NCBI GenBank assembly: GCA_040902725.1
Contig: JBBDWU010000003.1
Location: 1 to 51,531, forward strand
DNA: 51,531 bases
Reading direction: 5' to 3'
Source: JACVRU01 sp040902725
Lineage (GTDB): Bacteria; Actinomycetota; Thermoleophilia; Gaiellales; Gaiellaceae
Positions 26,989-36,594 of this stretch are shown here, in pieces. The stretch's first letter is position 1, and every line of letters begins with the position of its first letter. The notes below the pieces were generated by a model. It was not told the origin of the DNA. It did no database searches and saw nothing but the letters and a program-made list of their open reading frames with translations. The position numbers were made by a program, and so were the translations under genes.

Positions 26989-28466
26989 TGGCCGAGCGCG
27001 AGCAACGGGTCACGCCGCTCGAGCTCTTCTTCGACCTCGTCTTCGTCTTCGGGATCACGCAGGTGACCGGCCTGATGTCGGACGACCCGACCTGGCACGG
27101 CCTCGGCACCGGGATGCTGGTGCTGGCCGCCCTCTGGTGGGCCTGGGCGGCTTATGCCTGGCTCACGAACACCCTCGATGCCGAGGCGGAGTCGGTGCGC
27201 CTGGCCATGCTGGGCGCGATGGGGGCGATGCTCATCGTCGCCCTCGCGGTCCCGGAGGCCTTCGACGACCACGGTGTGCTCTTCGGCGTCGCCTACCTCC
27301 TGGTCCGCCTGCTCCACCTCGTGCTCTACGCGCTCGCCGGCAAGCGCGACGCCGACCTGCTCGGCGCCGTGCTCCGCATGGTTCCGTCGTCGACGCTCGG
27401 GCCGGCCCTGATCGTCGCCGCCGGGTTCCTCGACGGCGAGGCGCAGGCCACTCTGTGGGTCGCCGCGCTCGCGATCGACTACCTGGGCGTGCTGGTCGGC
27501 CGCGGGGCCGGCTGGCGCGTGTCTCCGGCGCACTTCGCCGAGCGCCACGGCCTGATCGTCATCATCGCGCTCGGCGAGTCCATCGTCGCGCTCGGCATCG
27601 GCGCGGCGGGGGTGCCGCTGGACACGGGCATAGTCGTCGCCGCTCTGCTGGGGATGACGGTCGTCGCGGCGCTGTGGTGGGCGTACTTCGACATCTTCGC
27701 GATCGCGGCGCAGACCGCGCTCTCCGAGGCCCGCGGCGTCGCCCGCGCCACGCTCGCCCGCGACTACTACAGCTACCTCCACATGCCGATGATCGCGGGC
27801 ATCGTCCTCTTCGCGCTCGGCGTCAAGAAGACGCTCGAGCACGTGGACGAGCCGCTTGCCACGGTGCCCGCGGTCGCGCTGTGCGGCGGACTGGCGCTCT
27901 ACTACCTCACCCACGTGGCCTTCCGGTTCCGGCTCGCGCGGAGCTTCGGGATCGGCAGGCCAATCGCAGGGCTAGCGGCGCTCGCGCTCCTGCCGGCCGC
28001 GCTCGAGGTGCGCGCCCTCGTCGCGCTCGCCCTGGCCGCCGCGATCAGCTGCGGGCTGATCGTCTGGGACGTCGTCCACTACTGGGAGGACCGGGCGCGG
28101 ATTCGGTCAGGCGGCCCGGCGGACCGAGTCGGCGCGGTAGACGGCCTCGATCGAGTTACCGTCCGGGTCGACGACGCGAGGGTCGCCGCCCGCCGCCGCC
28201 TGGAACGCCTCCAGGGCGTTGGCGTCCGGAGCCGCCAGGCAGAGGTCGAGGCCTACGGGGGAGGGGGACTCCACGAGCCAGACGGAGCTGGGCTCGCCCT
28301 CGAGACCGAGATAGGCGCGCCGCCGGTCCGGCCAGTCGAGCAGGACGACGTAGCCGAGCGGCGCCAGGACGCGCTCGTAGAAGCGCTTCGCCGCCTCGTA
28401 GTCGCTGACGGGAACGGTCACGTGGTCGATTGGCATGCTGCGATAATAGTACGATCGTGCTATTGA
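26988..28466 (+). CDS. ltrA: LtrA-family membrane protein with antisense C-terminal extension
   Basis: A 492-residue protein. The low-temperature-requirement A (LtrA) part has the classic opening VTPLELFFDLVFVFGITQVTGLM and many TM helices with GLIVIIALGESIVALG. It should end near residue 374 (VVHYWEDRARIR, about 28110). No stop occurs there: the frame runs on about 118 residues, low in hydrophobicity, and these are exactly antisense to the VOC gene. The family function is unclear. The extension is either real or a lost stop codon. Confidence 0.78.
   Translation: MAEREQRVTPLELFFDLVFVFGITQVTGLMSDDPTWHGLGTGMLVLAALWWAWAAYAWLTNTLDAEAESVRLAMLGAMGAMLIVALAVPEAFDDHGVLFGVAYLLVRLLHLVLYALAGKRDADLLGAVLRMVPSSTLGPALIVAAGFLDGEAQATLWVAALAIDYLGVLVGRGAGWRVSPAHFAERHGLIVIIALGESIVALGIGAAGVPLDTGIVVAALLGMTVVAALWWAYFDIFAIAAQTALSEARGVARATLARDYYSYLHMPMIAGIVLFALGVKKTLEHVDEPLATVPAVALCGGLALYYLTHVAFRFRLARSFGIGRPIAGLAALALLPAALEVRALVALALAAAISCGLIVWDVVHYWEDRARIRSGGPADRVGAVDGLDRVTVRVDDARVAARRRLERLQGVGVRSRQAEVEAYGGGGLHEPDGAGLALETEIGAPPVRPVEQDDVAERRQDALVEALRRLVVADGNGHVVDWHAAIIVRSCY
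28107..28436 (-). CDS. VOC-family (glyoxalase/dioxygenase fold) protein
   Basis: A 109-residue protein with HVTVPVSDYEAAKRFYERVLAPLGY at the N-terminus and VVDPDGNSIEAVYR near the end, both standard for the vicinal-oxygen-chelate fold. It is shorter than usual: the middle strand region before DPDGN looks trimmed. It lies wholly inside the 3' part of the LtrA frame on the opposite strand. The divergent TetR gene at 28501 and the palindrome between them suggest repression of this gene. Substrate unknown. Confidence 0.8.
   Translation of the reverse strand: MPIDHVTVPVSDYEAAKRFYERVLAPLGYVVLLDWPDRRRAYLGLEGEPSSVWLVESPSPVGLDLCLAAPDANALEAFQAAAGGDPRVVDPDGNSIEAVYRADSVRRAA
28445..28464. promoter_or_regulatory. 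Operator palindrome AATAGTACGATCGTGCTATT
   Basis: A 20-bp near-perfect palindrome (one mismatched pair) lies between the divergent VOC and TetR starts. It is a strong candidate site for the TetR product at 28501. The last LtrA codons run through it. Confidence 0.6.
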
Positions 28467-28500
28467 GTCAAGCAGAACCGTTCGGTATGATTGAACGACC

Positions 28501-29103
28501 GTGCTGAAAACGAAAGGTGAACGGACGAAGGAGGCCATCCTGGACGTCGCGGCGGCGCTGGCGACCGAGGACGGCCTGGAGCCGCTGTCGATCGGACGCC
28601 TGGCCGAGGCGACAGACATGAGCAAGAGCGGCCTGTTCGCTCACTTCGGCTCCAAGGAGGAGCTGCAGCTGGCGACCGTCGACCATGCGGCGGCGATCTT
28701 CGTGGCCGAGGTGATCGAGCCGGCGCGGGCGGCGCCCCAGGGGCTGCCGCGCGTCTGGGCGCTCTGCGACCACATGATCGGCTACTCGGAGCGCCAGGTC
28801 TTCCCGGGCGGCTGCTTCTTCGCGGCGGCCTCGTTCGAGTTCAACAACCGGCCTGGGGCGGTGCGCGACCGCATCCAGGAGATGATGCAGAGCTGGCTTT
28901 CGTACCTCGAGCACGCCGTCGAGCGGGCTCAGGAGGCCGGCGAGCTGGACGCGGCGCTGAGCACGCGCGAGATCGCCTTCCAGCTCGACGCGTTCGCGCA
29001 GGCCGCGAACGCTCAGTACCAGCTCTTCGGCGAGGAGCGCGTCTTCACCGACGCGCGCGCGGCGATCCGCGAGCGGCTCGAGAGCCTGCGCCCCACTTCC
29101 TAA
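28501..29103 (+). CDS. TetR family transcriptional regulator
   Basis: A 200-residue regulator with the N-terminal HTH ERTKEAILDVAAALA, IGRLAEATDMSKSGLFAHFGSKEELQ and a C-terminal domain with FPGGCFFAAASFEFNNRPGAVRD, seen in one common TetR subgroup. It starts with GTG; a TATGAT hexamer lies 9 nt upstream. The adjacent operator suggests it represses itself and the VOC gene. Confidence 0.86.
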   Translation: MLKTKGERTKEAILDVAAALATEDGLEPLSIGRLAEATDMSKSGLFAHFGSKEELQLATVDHAAAIFVAEVIEPARAAPQGLPRVWALCDHMIGYSERQVFPGGCFFAAASFEFNNRPGAVRDRIQEMMQSWLSYLEHAVERAQEAGELDAALSTREIAFQLDAFAQAANAQYQLFGEERVFTDARAAIRERLESLRPTS

Positions 29104-29149
29104 CGAATTCCGCCGCGCGCCCCTAACAAGTCCCGCCCACAGTGCGCCC

Positions 29150-30166
29150 ATGCGGTTCGTTGCGGCAACCCTCCTCGCGGCTCTCGCGGCCTCCCCGTCG
29201 GCGGCCGCGCCGGGCCTGCTCGTCGGGGTGGTGGACGACACGACGAAGTGGACGAACGGCGCGAACCGGATCGGCGGGGTCTACCGGCAGCTCGGCCTCG
29301 ACGTCGTCCGGGTGACGGTGAGCTGGCGTCCCGGTCAGACGGCGCCCGACTCCCTCCAGCGGAAGGAGCTCGAGCGGACCGTGCGGGCGACGACCGGGAT
29401 CCGCCTCGTCTTCACGGTCTACGGGAAGGCCGCGGACGCGCCCCGCGACGCGGCCGCCCGCGAGACGTACTGCGGCTACGTTCGCGCGCTGCTCGCGCGC
29501 TTCCCGCGGGTCACCGACGTCGTCATCTGGAACGAGGCGAACTCGCCGTCGTTCTGGAAGGGCACGGCGCCCGACTACGGGGCGCTGCTGGGGCGGTGCC
29601 ACGCGCTGCTGCACGCGTTCCGGGCGGACGTGAACGTGATCTCGACGACCGCCGCCTCCCACGACCCGGGCGGCTTCATCCGCAAGCTCGGGCCGGGCGC
29701 GCGCGTCGACACCGTCGGCCACAACCCGTACCCCGTCAACTCGTCGGAGGCGCCCTGGGTCCTCCATGCGAAGTCGAAGCGGATCGCGCAAGCCGACATC
29801 GGACGGCTCCGGCAGGCGGTCCTCGTCGGCTTCGGGTCGCGCAAGCCGATCTGGTACCTGGAGCAGGGCTTCCAGACGCCGTCGGCGGGCCGCGTGTACC
29901 ACGGCCGCGAGACCGAGAGCAAGCCCACCGCCGACCAGGCGGGGCAGCTCGCCGACGCGGTGCGGCTCGCGTCGTGCCAGGCCGACGTCGGCGCGTTCCT
30001 CAACTTCCAGCTGATCGACGAGCGCGACCTCGGCGGCTGGCAGTCCGGGCTGCTCACGGCCGACTACAGGCCCAAGCCCTCGTTCGAGGCCTACCGGTCC
30101 GCGATCGCCGAGGTGGAGCGCGGCGACGTCGACTGCTCGCGCTTCCCCGCAGCCGCCCGCAAGTAG
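29150..30166 (+). CDS. Secreted TIM-barrel glycoside hydrolase-like protein
   Basis: A 338-residue exported protein: signal peptide (1-20), then VVRVTVSWRPGQ and a barrel with VIWNEANSPSFW (candidate acid/base E129) and IWYLEQGFQT (candidate nucleophile E238). These fit a clan-A glycosidase of the GH5/39-like kind; I cannot assign the family or the substrate. It follows the TetR gene by 46 bp, probably with its own promoter. Confidence 0.7.
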   Translation: MRFVAATLLAALAASPSAAAPGLLVGVVDDTTKWTNGANRIGGVYRQLGLDVVRVTVSWRPGQTAPDSLQRKELERTVRATTGIRLVFTVYGKAADAPRDAAARETYCGYVRALLARFPRVTDVVIWNEANSPSFWKGTAPDYGALLGRCHALLHAFRADVNVISTTAASHDPGGFIRKLGPGARVDTVGHNPYPVNSSEAPWVLHAKSKRIAQADIGRLRQAVLVGFGSRKPIWYLEQGFQTPSAGRVYHGRETESKPTADQAGQLADAVRLASCQADVGAFLNFQLIDERDLGGWQSGLLTADYRPKPSFEAYRSAIAEVERGDVDCSRFPAAARK

Positions 30167-30190
30167 CCGCGGTAGCGGCAGAATGGGCGC

Positions 30191-31141
30191 ATGCTCGCCC
30201 GCGTCGAGGAGCACATCCGCCGCCACGACCTGATCGCGCCCGGCGGCGCGGTCACCTGCCTCGTCTCCGGCGGCGCCGACTCGACCTGCCTCTGGCACGC
30301 GCTCAGCGAACTCGGCTACGAGGTCTCGGCGCTGCACGTGAACCACGGCCTGCGCGGCGAGGAGTCCGAGGAGGACGCGCGCTTCTGCCGCGAGGCCTTC
30401 GGCGCCGGGGTCGTCGAGGCCCACGGCGAGACGGAGGCCGAGCTCAGGGAGCTGCGCTACTCGTTCGCCGCCGACCGCCTGCGCGCCACCGGCCACACGG
30501 CCTCCGACCAGGTCGAGACCGTGCTCTACCGCCTCGTCTCCGGCGGCTCGACGCGCGGTATCAAGGCGCGCCGCGACGACGGGGTCGTGCGGCCGCTGCT
30601 GACGGTCTGGCGCAGGGAGACCGAGGCGTACTGCGAGGCGGCCGGCCTGCCCTTCCGCGTGGACTCCACGAACCCGGACACGAAGCGCGGGCTGATCCGC
30701 GACCAGATCCTGCCGCTGCTCGAGCAACTGCATCCCGGCGCCCGCCGCAACCTCCTGCGGCTCGCCGACGAGCCGCCCCGCCTTCCGCGCGGCCTGGAGG
30801 AGACGCTGGCCGCGCTGCTCGCCTCGACCGAGGGCTCCGCCGCCGCCGACCTCGGCCGCGGGCTGCGCGCCGTCCGCGAGTACGAGGAGGTCTCGCTCGA
30901 GCGGGGGCCGGTGCGCTTCGGCCCCTGGCGCATCGAGAGCGACCGCCCAGGCCTTAAGGTACGAGCCTGGCGCCCAGGCGACCGGCTCGCGGGGCGGCGG
31001 AAGAAGGTCCAGGACGTGTTCGTCGACGCCAAGATCCCTCGTTCGCAGCGCCACGAGTGGCCGCTCGTGGTGTCGGGCGACGAGGTCGTCGCGATCCCCG
31101 GCCTCGTGGACTCCCCGGGCGTGAAGGCGACCGAGCAATGA
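30191..31141 (+). CDS. tilS: tRNA(Ile)-lysidine synthetase
   Basis: A 316-residue PP-loop ATPase that adds lysine to C34 of tRNA-Ile(CAU), which is essential for reading AUA. It shows the PP-loop SGGADS (residues 26-31), LHVNHGLRGEESEEDARF, and the C-terminal RAWRPGDRLAGRRKKVQDVFVD substrate-binding domain. Length and domain order are normal for a short actinobacterial TilS. It is coupled to hpt by an ATGA overlap. Confidence 0.93.
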   Translation: MLARVEEHIRRHDLIAPGGAVTCLVSGGADSTCLWHALSELGYEVSALHVNHGLRGEESEEDARFCREAFGAGVVEAHGETEAELRELRYSFAADRLRATGHTASDQVETVLYRLVSGGSTRGIKARRDDGVVRPLLTVWRRETEAYCEAAGLPFRVDSTNPDTKRGLIRDQILPLLEQLHPGARRNLLRLADEPPRLPRGLEETLAALLASTEGSAAADLGRGLRAVREYEEVSLERGPVRFGPWRIESDRPGLKVRAWRPGDRLAGRRKKVQDVFVDAKIPRSQRHEWPLVVSGDEVVAIPGLVDSPGVKATEQ

Positions 31142-31698
31142 GCCAGACGCAGCTGGAGCTCGGGGTCGAGGACGTCCTGATCGACGAGGACGCGCTCCAG
31201 CGCCGCATCGCCGAGCTCGGGGAGGAGATCTCCACCGACTACGCGGGCCGCGACCTGCTGCTCGTGGGCGTCCTCAAGGGCGCCGTCTTCTTCATGGCCG
31301 ACCTCATGCGCCGCGTCACGGTGCCCTGCGAGATCGACTTCATGGCGATCTCGAGCTACGGCGCGTCGACCGACTCCTCTGGCGTCGTGCGCATCCTCAA
31401 GGACCTCGACATCAACATCGAGGGCCGCCACGTGCTCGTGGTCGAGGACATCATCGACTCGGGCCTGACGCTCTCGTACCTCGTGCGCACGCTCGAGGCG
31501 CGCGAGCCCGCGACGCTCGCGGTCTGCGCCCTGATGACGAAGCCCGAGCGGCGCGAGATCGACGTCGACGTGCGCTACGTCGGCTTCGAGATCCCCAACC
31601 GCTTCGTGATCGGCTACGGGCTGGACTTCGACGAGCGCTACCGCAACCTCCCGTACGTGGGCGTCCTTAACCCGGAGCTGCTCCCCGAAGGGGAGTAA
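31138..31698 (+). CDS. hpt: Hypoxanthine-guanine phosphoribosyltransferase
   Basis: A 186-residue purine-salvage enzyme. It carries the PRPP-binding motif VLVVEDIIDSGLTLS and the flexible-loop region SSYGASTDSSGVVRILKDL. It converts hypoxanthine or guanine plus PRPP to IMP or GMP. The ATG at 31138 overlaps the tilS stop; the tilS-hpt-ftsH order is conserved in many bacteria. A GC-rich stretch with a TACCCT box follows before ftsH. Confidence 0.93.
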   Translation: MSQTQLELGVEDVLIDEDALQRRIAELGEEISTDYAGRDLLLVGVLKGAVFFMADLMRRVTVPCEIDFMAISSYGASTDSSGVVRILKDLDINIEGRHVLVVEDIIDSGLTLSYLVRTLEAREPATLAVCALMTKPERREIDVDVRYVGFEIPNRFVIGYGLDFDERYRNLPYVGVLNPELLPEGE

Positions 31699-31755
31699 CC
31701 GGCCGCGCCGAAGGGGGCGCGCAAGGCCCCCTGCTACCCTCTTCGAGAGGCTTTC

Positions 31756-33717
<1,962 letters not shown>

Positions 33718-33725
33718 AGAAAGTG

Positions 33726-33751
33726 GAAGGCCCGCCGAAGCGGGCCTTCCG
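33726..33751. terminator. Bidirectional terminator hairpin after ftsH
   Basis: GGAAGGCCCGC (33726-33736) pairs perfectly over 11 bp with GCGGGCCTTCC (33741-33751) around a CGAA tetraloop, just after the ftsH stop. There is no T-run. It could also end transcription of the tRNA from the other side. Confidence 0.65.
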
Positions 33752-33785
33752 GGCAACTCAACTAGCACCCGGCCGTCAACCGAGC
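33751..33785 (+). pseudogene. Decayed, inverted copy of a tRNA 5' half
   Basis: Plus-strand sequence aligns to nucleotides 3-41 of the nearby tRNA, which is on the minus strand. CTCAACT and AGC match, and CCCGGCCGTCAACCG (33769-33783) is identical to its anticodon arm. A 5-nt D-loop deletion, one base lost in the acceptor and few substitutions separate them. It lacks the acceptor and T arms, so it cannot be a tRNA. Confidence 0.65.
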
Positions 33786-33810
33786 TGAGTATGCCATGAA
33801 GGACTGGCGC

Positions 33811-33882
33811 CCCGGGGGCCGGACTCGAACCGGCATCTTCCCGGTTGACGGCCGGGCGCTCTGCCAGTTGAGCTACCCCGGG
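33811..33882 (-). tRNA. tRNA with anticodon GTC (Asp), atypical C33
   Basis: 72 nt. Acceptor CCCGGGG/CCCCGGG pairs fully, with discriminator G. The D arm is GCTC/GAGC, the T arm is GCCGG/CCGGC with loop TTCGAGT. The anticodon loop reads CCGTCAA, giving GTC in positions 34-36 and C in place of the near-universal T33. The stem has one mismatch (C27-A43). CCA is not encoded. The loop is like tRNA-Asn CTGTTAA with two T-to-C changes. It lies between ftsH and the EamA gene. Confidence 0.75.
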
Positions 33883-33955
33883 GACGTCGCTCCACGGGGT
33901 CCCTTCTAGCGGGCGGCGTTCCCGCGCGCGTGCCGACTTCGTGCCAATCCCTCCG

Positions 33956-33961
33956 TAGACT
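33956..33961 (+). promoter_or_regulatory. -10 hexamer TAGACT, leaderless
   Basis: TAGACT ends 6 nt before the GTG at 33968 of the EamA gene, the typical spacing to a +1 at the start codon. Confidence 0.5.
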
Positions 33962-33967
33962 CGGGGC

Positions 33968-34861
33968 GTGGAGTCCCAGCGCACGGCGTACGTGATGCTC
34001 GCCGGGATGGCGCTGTGCTTCGGAGGCACGTGGCCGGCGGGGAAGCTCGCCGCCGACGAGATCGAGCCCTTCGCCGTCGCCACCGTTCGCTTCGCGCTCG
34101 CGACCGTGCTGCTCTTCGCCTGGTCGCGCCTCGCCGCGGCGCGACCGCGGCGGCCGCTCCTGGCCGACCTGCCGCTGATCGCGGTCATGGCCCTGACCGC
34201 CGTTGCGGGCTACAACGTCCTCTTCCTCTACGGCGTTCGGCTCGCCTCGGCCGGCGACGGCGCGATCATCGTCCCCGGCCTCGCGCCGGCCTTCACCGCG
34301 CTGCTCGCCTGGGTCGCGCTCCGGCAGCCGCTCGGCGCCCGGGCGGCCGCCGGCCTCGCGCTCGCGTTTGCCGGCCTGGTCGTCGTGATCGGCCCCGGCG
34401 GTGAGCTCGATGGCGACCGGCTCCTCGGCGACGGCCTGCTCGTCGCCGGCGCGCTCTGCTGGGCGGTGTACTCGCTGATCGGCCCGGCCGCTACCGGGCG
34501 CTTCGGCACGGTCGGCTCGACGCTCTACGCGACCGCGCTGGGGACGCTGATGCTCGTCCCGTTCTCCTTCGTCGGTTCCGGGTGGCAGGAGCTGCTGGAC
34601 GCGTCTGCCGGCGCGCTGGTCTCGGTCGGCTACCTCGCCGTCTTCGGCACCGTCGTCGCGTTCGTGCTCCTGTACGAGGGCGTGCGCCGCATCGGCTCGT
34701 CACAGGCGATCTCGTTCGCGCTGCTCGTGCCGATCTTCGGCGTGCTGGGCGCGGCGCTGATCGCCGACGAGGAGATCGGCTGGGTGCTCGTTGCGGGCGG
34801 CGCGCTGGTGCTCGCCGGGCTCTGGCTCGTCCAGCGGCCTCGTCAGGCCGCAACCCCGTAG
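33968..34861 (+). CDS. EamA-family (DMT) transporter
   Basis: A 297-residue membrane protein with ten hydrophobic helices arranged as two EamA repeats (first opening with AYVMLAGMALCFGGTWPAGK, second with LLVAGALCWAVYSLIGPA). Likely a small-metabolite exporter of the drug/metabolite superfamily. Substrate unknown. The GTG start has TAGACT 6 nt upstream. The 3' end overlaps the opposite ABC gene by 19 bp. Confidence 0.85.
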   Translation: MESQRTAYVMLAGMALCFGGTWPAGKLAADEIEPFAVATVRFALATVLLFAWSRLAAARPRRPLLADLPLIAVMALTAVAGYNVLFLYGVRLASAGDGAIIVPGLAPAFTALLAWVALRQPLGARAAAGLALAFAGLVVVIGPGGELDGDRLLGDGLLVAGALCWAVYSLIGPAATGRFGTVGSTLYATALGTLMLVPFSFVGSGWQELLDASAGALVSVGYLAVFGTVVAFVLLYEGVRRIGSSQAISFALLVPIFGVLGAALIADEEIGWVLVAGGALVLAGLWLVQRPRQAATP

Positions 34862-36594
34862 GCCTGCCATGACCGCCAGAGCGCGGCGTAGAAGCCGTCG
34901 GCCGCGACGAGCTCGTCGTGTGACCCCAGCTCCACCAGGCGGGCGTCCTGGAGCACCGCGATTCGGTCGGCGCGGCGCGCGGTCGAGAGCCGGTGCGCGA
35001 TCGTGATCACCGTCCGGCCGGCGGTGACCGCCGTGATCGCCCGCTCGACGGCCCGCTCGGTGCCCGGATCCATCGCCGACGTCGCCTCGTCGAGCACCAC
35101 CACGGCGGGGTCGACGAGCTCCACGCGCGCGAGCGAGACGAGCTGCCGCTCGCCGGCCGAGAGCCGAACGCCGCGTGAGTGCACCTCGGTGGCGAGGTCG
35201 TCGGGAAAGGCGAGGAAGCGGGCGAGCGCGCCGATGCGGGCCAGCGCGCCGGCCACGTCCTCGTCGGAGGCCTCAGGGCGGGCCAGGCGGATGTTGTCCG
35301 CGATCGTCCCCGAGAACAGATGGCCCTCCTGGGGAACGAGCACGACGCGGCGGCGAAGCGAGGCGAGCGTCAGGTCGCGCACGTCGACGCCGCCGAGGCT
35401 GACCGTCCCGCCGTCCGGGTCGTAGAGCCGGACGAGCAGCTTCGCCAGCGTCGACTTGCCCGCGCCGGTCGGCCCCACCAGCGCGAGCCGCTCACCGGGC
35501 GCGACCGCGAGCGAGACGTCGCGGACGACCGCCGTCCCCTGCTCGTAGGCGAAGGAGACGCCGTCGGCGCGCAGCTCGCCGGCCTCCGGCGCTTCGACGG
35601 CGTCCGCGCGCTCCGCGATCCCCGCCTCGGTGTCGATCAGCCCGACGATCTTCGCGAGCGCAGCGCGGCCCGACTGAAGCTCGCCGAACCACTCCGAGAG
35701 CCGCGCGAGCGGGTCGAACAGGTTCGTCAGGTAGAGGACGAACGCGACGACGACGCCGATCGAGATCGAGCCGCGGCCGAGCAGGATCCCGCCCGCGACG
35801 AGCACCACCGCGGTCGCCGCGACCTGCGCCGCGACGATCGTCGGGAAGAAGGCGATGTTCACGAGCGACGCGTGCCGCCACGCGGTCACCTGCGAGCGGC
35901 TGCGCTCGCGGAAGCGCCCGAAGACCCAGCGCTCGCGGCCGAAGCTCTGGATCACGCGCACGCCGCCGAGCCCCTCCTGGAGCGACGCGAGCGTCTCCGC
36001 CACCCGGTCGCGGATCGCCAGGTACGCCGGCCGCGAGAGCCGGTGGAAGCGGGTCGACGAGACGAGCATGATCGGCGCGACGACGGCCACGGTCAGCGCC
36101 GCCAGCGGCCACGAGAGCACGAAGAGCACGCTCACCGTGACGACGAGCAGCAGGATTGACGACGCGACCTCGATGAAGACCTGGCGCACGAACGTGGTCA
36201 GCGTCTGCACGTCCGCCGTCAGGCGCGAGACCAGCACGCCGGCCCGCTCGCCCTCGAAGAAGCCGAGCGACAGCGCCTGGAGCCGGTCGAAGGCGGCGGC
36301 GCGCAGCGAGGCCAGGAAGCGCTCGCCCGCGCGGGCGCTGAGCAGGATCTGCACGCGCTCGAGCAGCGGACGGACGAGCGCGACGCCGAGGAACGCGAGC
36401 GAGGCGGTCACCAGCGCGCCGCGGTCGCCGTCGCTGTCGATCCGGTCGACGGCGTAGCCGACGAGTGCGGGACCCGCGAGCGTGGCGAGCGTGGAGAGGA
36501 CGACCGCCCCGGCCGCCAGCGCGATCTGCGCCCGGAAGGGCCGCAGGTGGATCGCGACGTGCCGGCGGACGGCTCCCTTGCGCGCGCTCTCCAT
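34843..36594 (-). CDS. ABC exporter half-transporter (second gene of pair)
   Basis: A 583-residue fused permease-ATPase. A six-helix type 1 exporter domain (about 15-310) is followed by an ATPase with Walker A LVGPTGAGKSTL, Q-loop VLVPQEGHLFSG, signature LSAGERQLVSLA (a variant of LSGGQ) and Walker B AVVVLDEATSAMD. The ATGA overlap with the upstream gene shows they form a heterodimer. The altered signature may make one ATP site weak. Substrate unknown. Confidence 0.88.
   Translation of the reverse strand: MESARKGAVRRHVAIHLRPFRAQIALAAGAVVLSTLATLAGPALVGYAVDRIDSDGDRGALVTASLAFLGVALVRPLLERVQILLSARAGERFLASLRAAAFDRLQALSLGFFEGERAGVLVSRLTADVQTLTTFVRQVFIEVASSILLLVVTVSVLFVLSWPLAALTVAVVAPIMLVSSTRFHRLSRPAYLAIRDRVAETLASLQEGLGGVRVIQSFGRERWVFGRFRERSRSQVTAWRHASLVNIAFFPTIVAAQVAATAVVLVAGGILLGRGSISIGVVVAFVLYLTNLFDPLARLSEWFGELQSGRAALAKIVGLIDTEAGIAERADAVEAPEAGELRADGVSFAYEQGTAVVRDVSLAVAPGERLALVGPTGAGKSTLAKLLVRLYDPDGGTVSLGGVDVRDLTLASLRRRVVLVPQEGHLFSGTIADNIRLARPEASDEDVAGALARIGALARFLAFPDDLATEVHSRGVRLSAGERQLVSLARVELVDPAVVVLDEATSAMDPGTERAVERAITAVTAGRTVITIAHRLSTARRADRIAVLQDARLVELGSHDELVAADGFYAALWRSWQAYGVAA

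Noticed and set aside
33751..33785. Phage attachment site at the tRNA
   Set aside because: The copy is inverted, covers the 5' half and there is no integrase or island nearby. Att copies normally repeat the tRNA 3' end directly.
33811..33882. tRNA-Sec (anticodon TCA)
   Set aside because: The loop contains TCA in another register, but the RNA has normal length, a short variable loop and a 7-bp acceptor, unlike tRNA-Sec.
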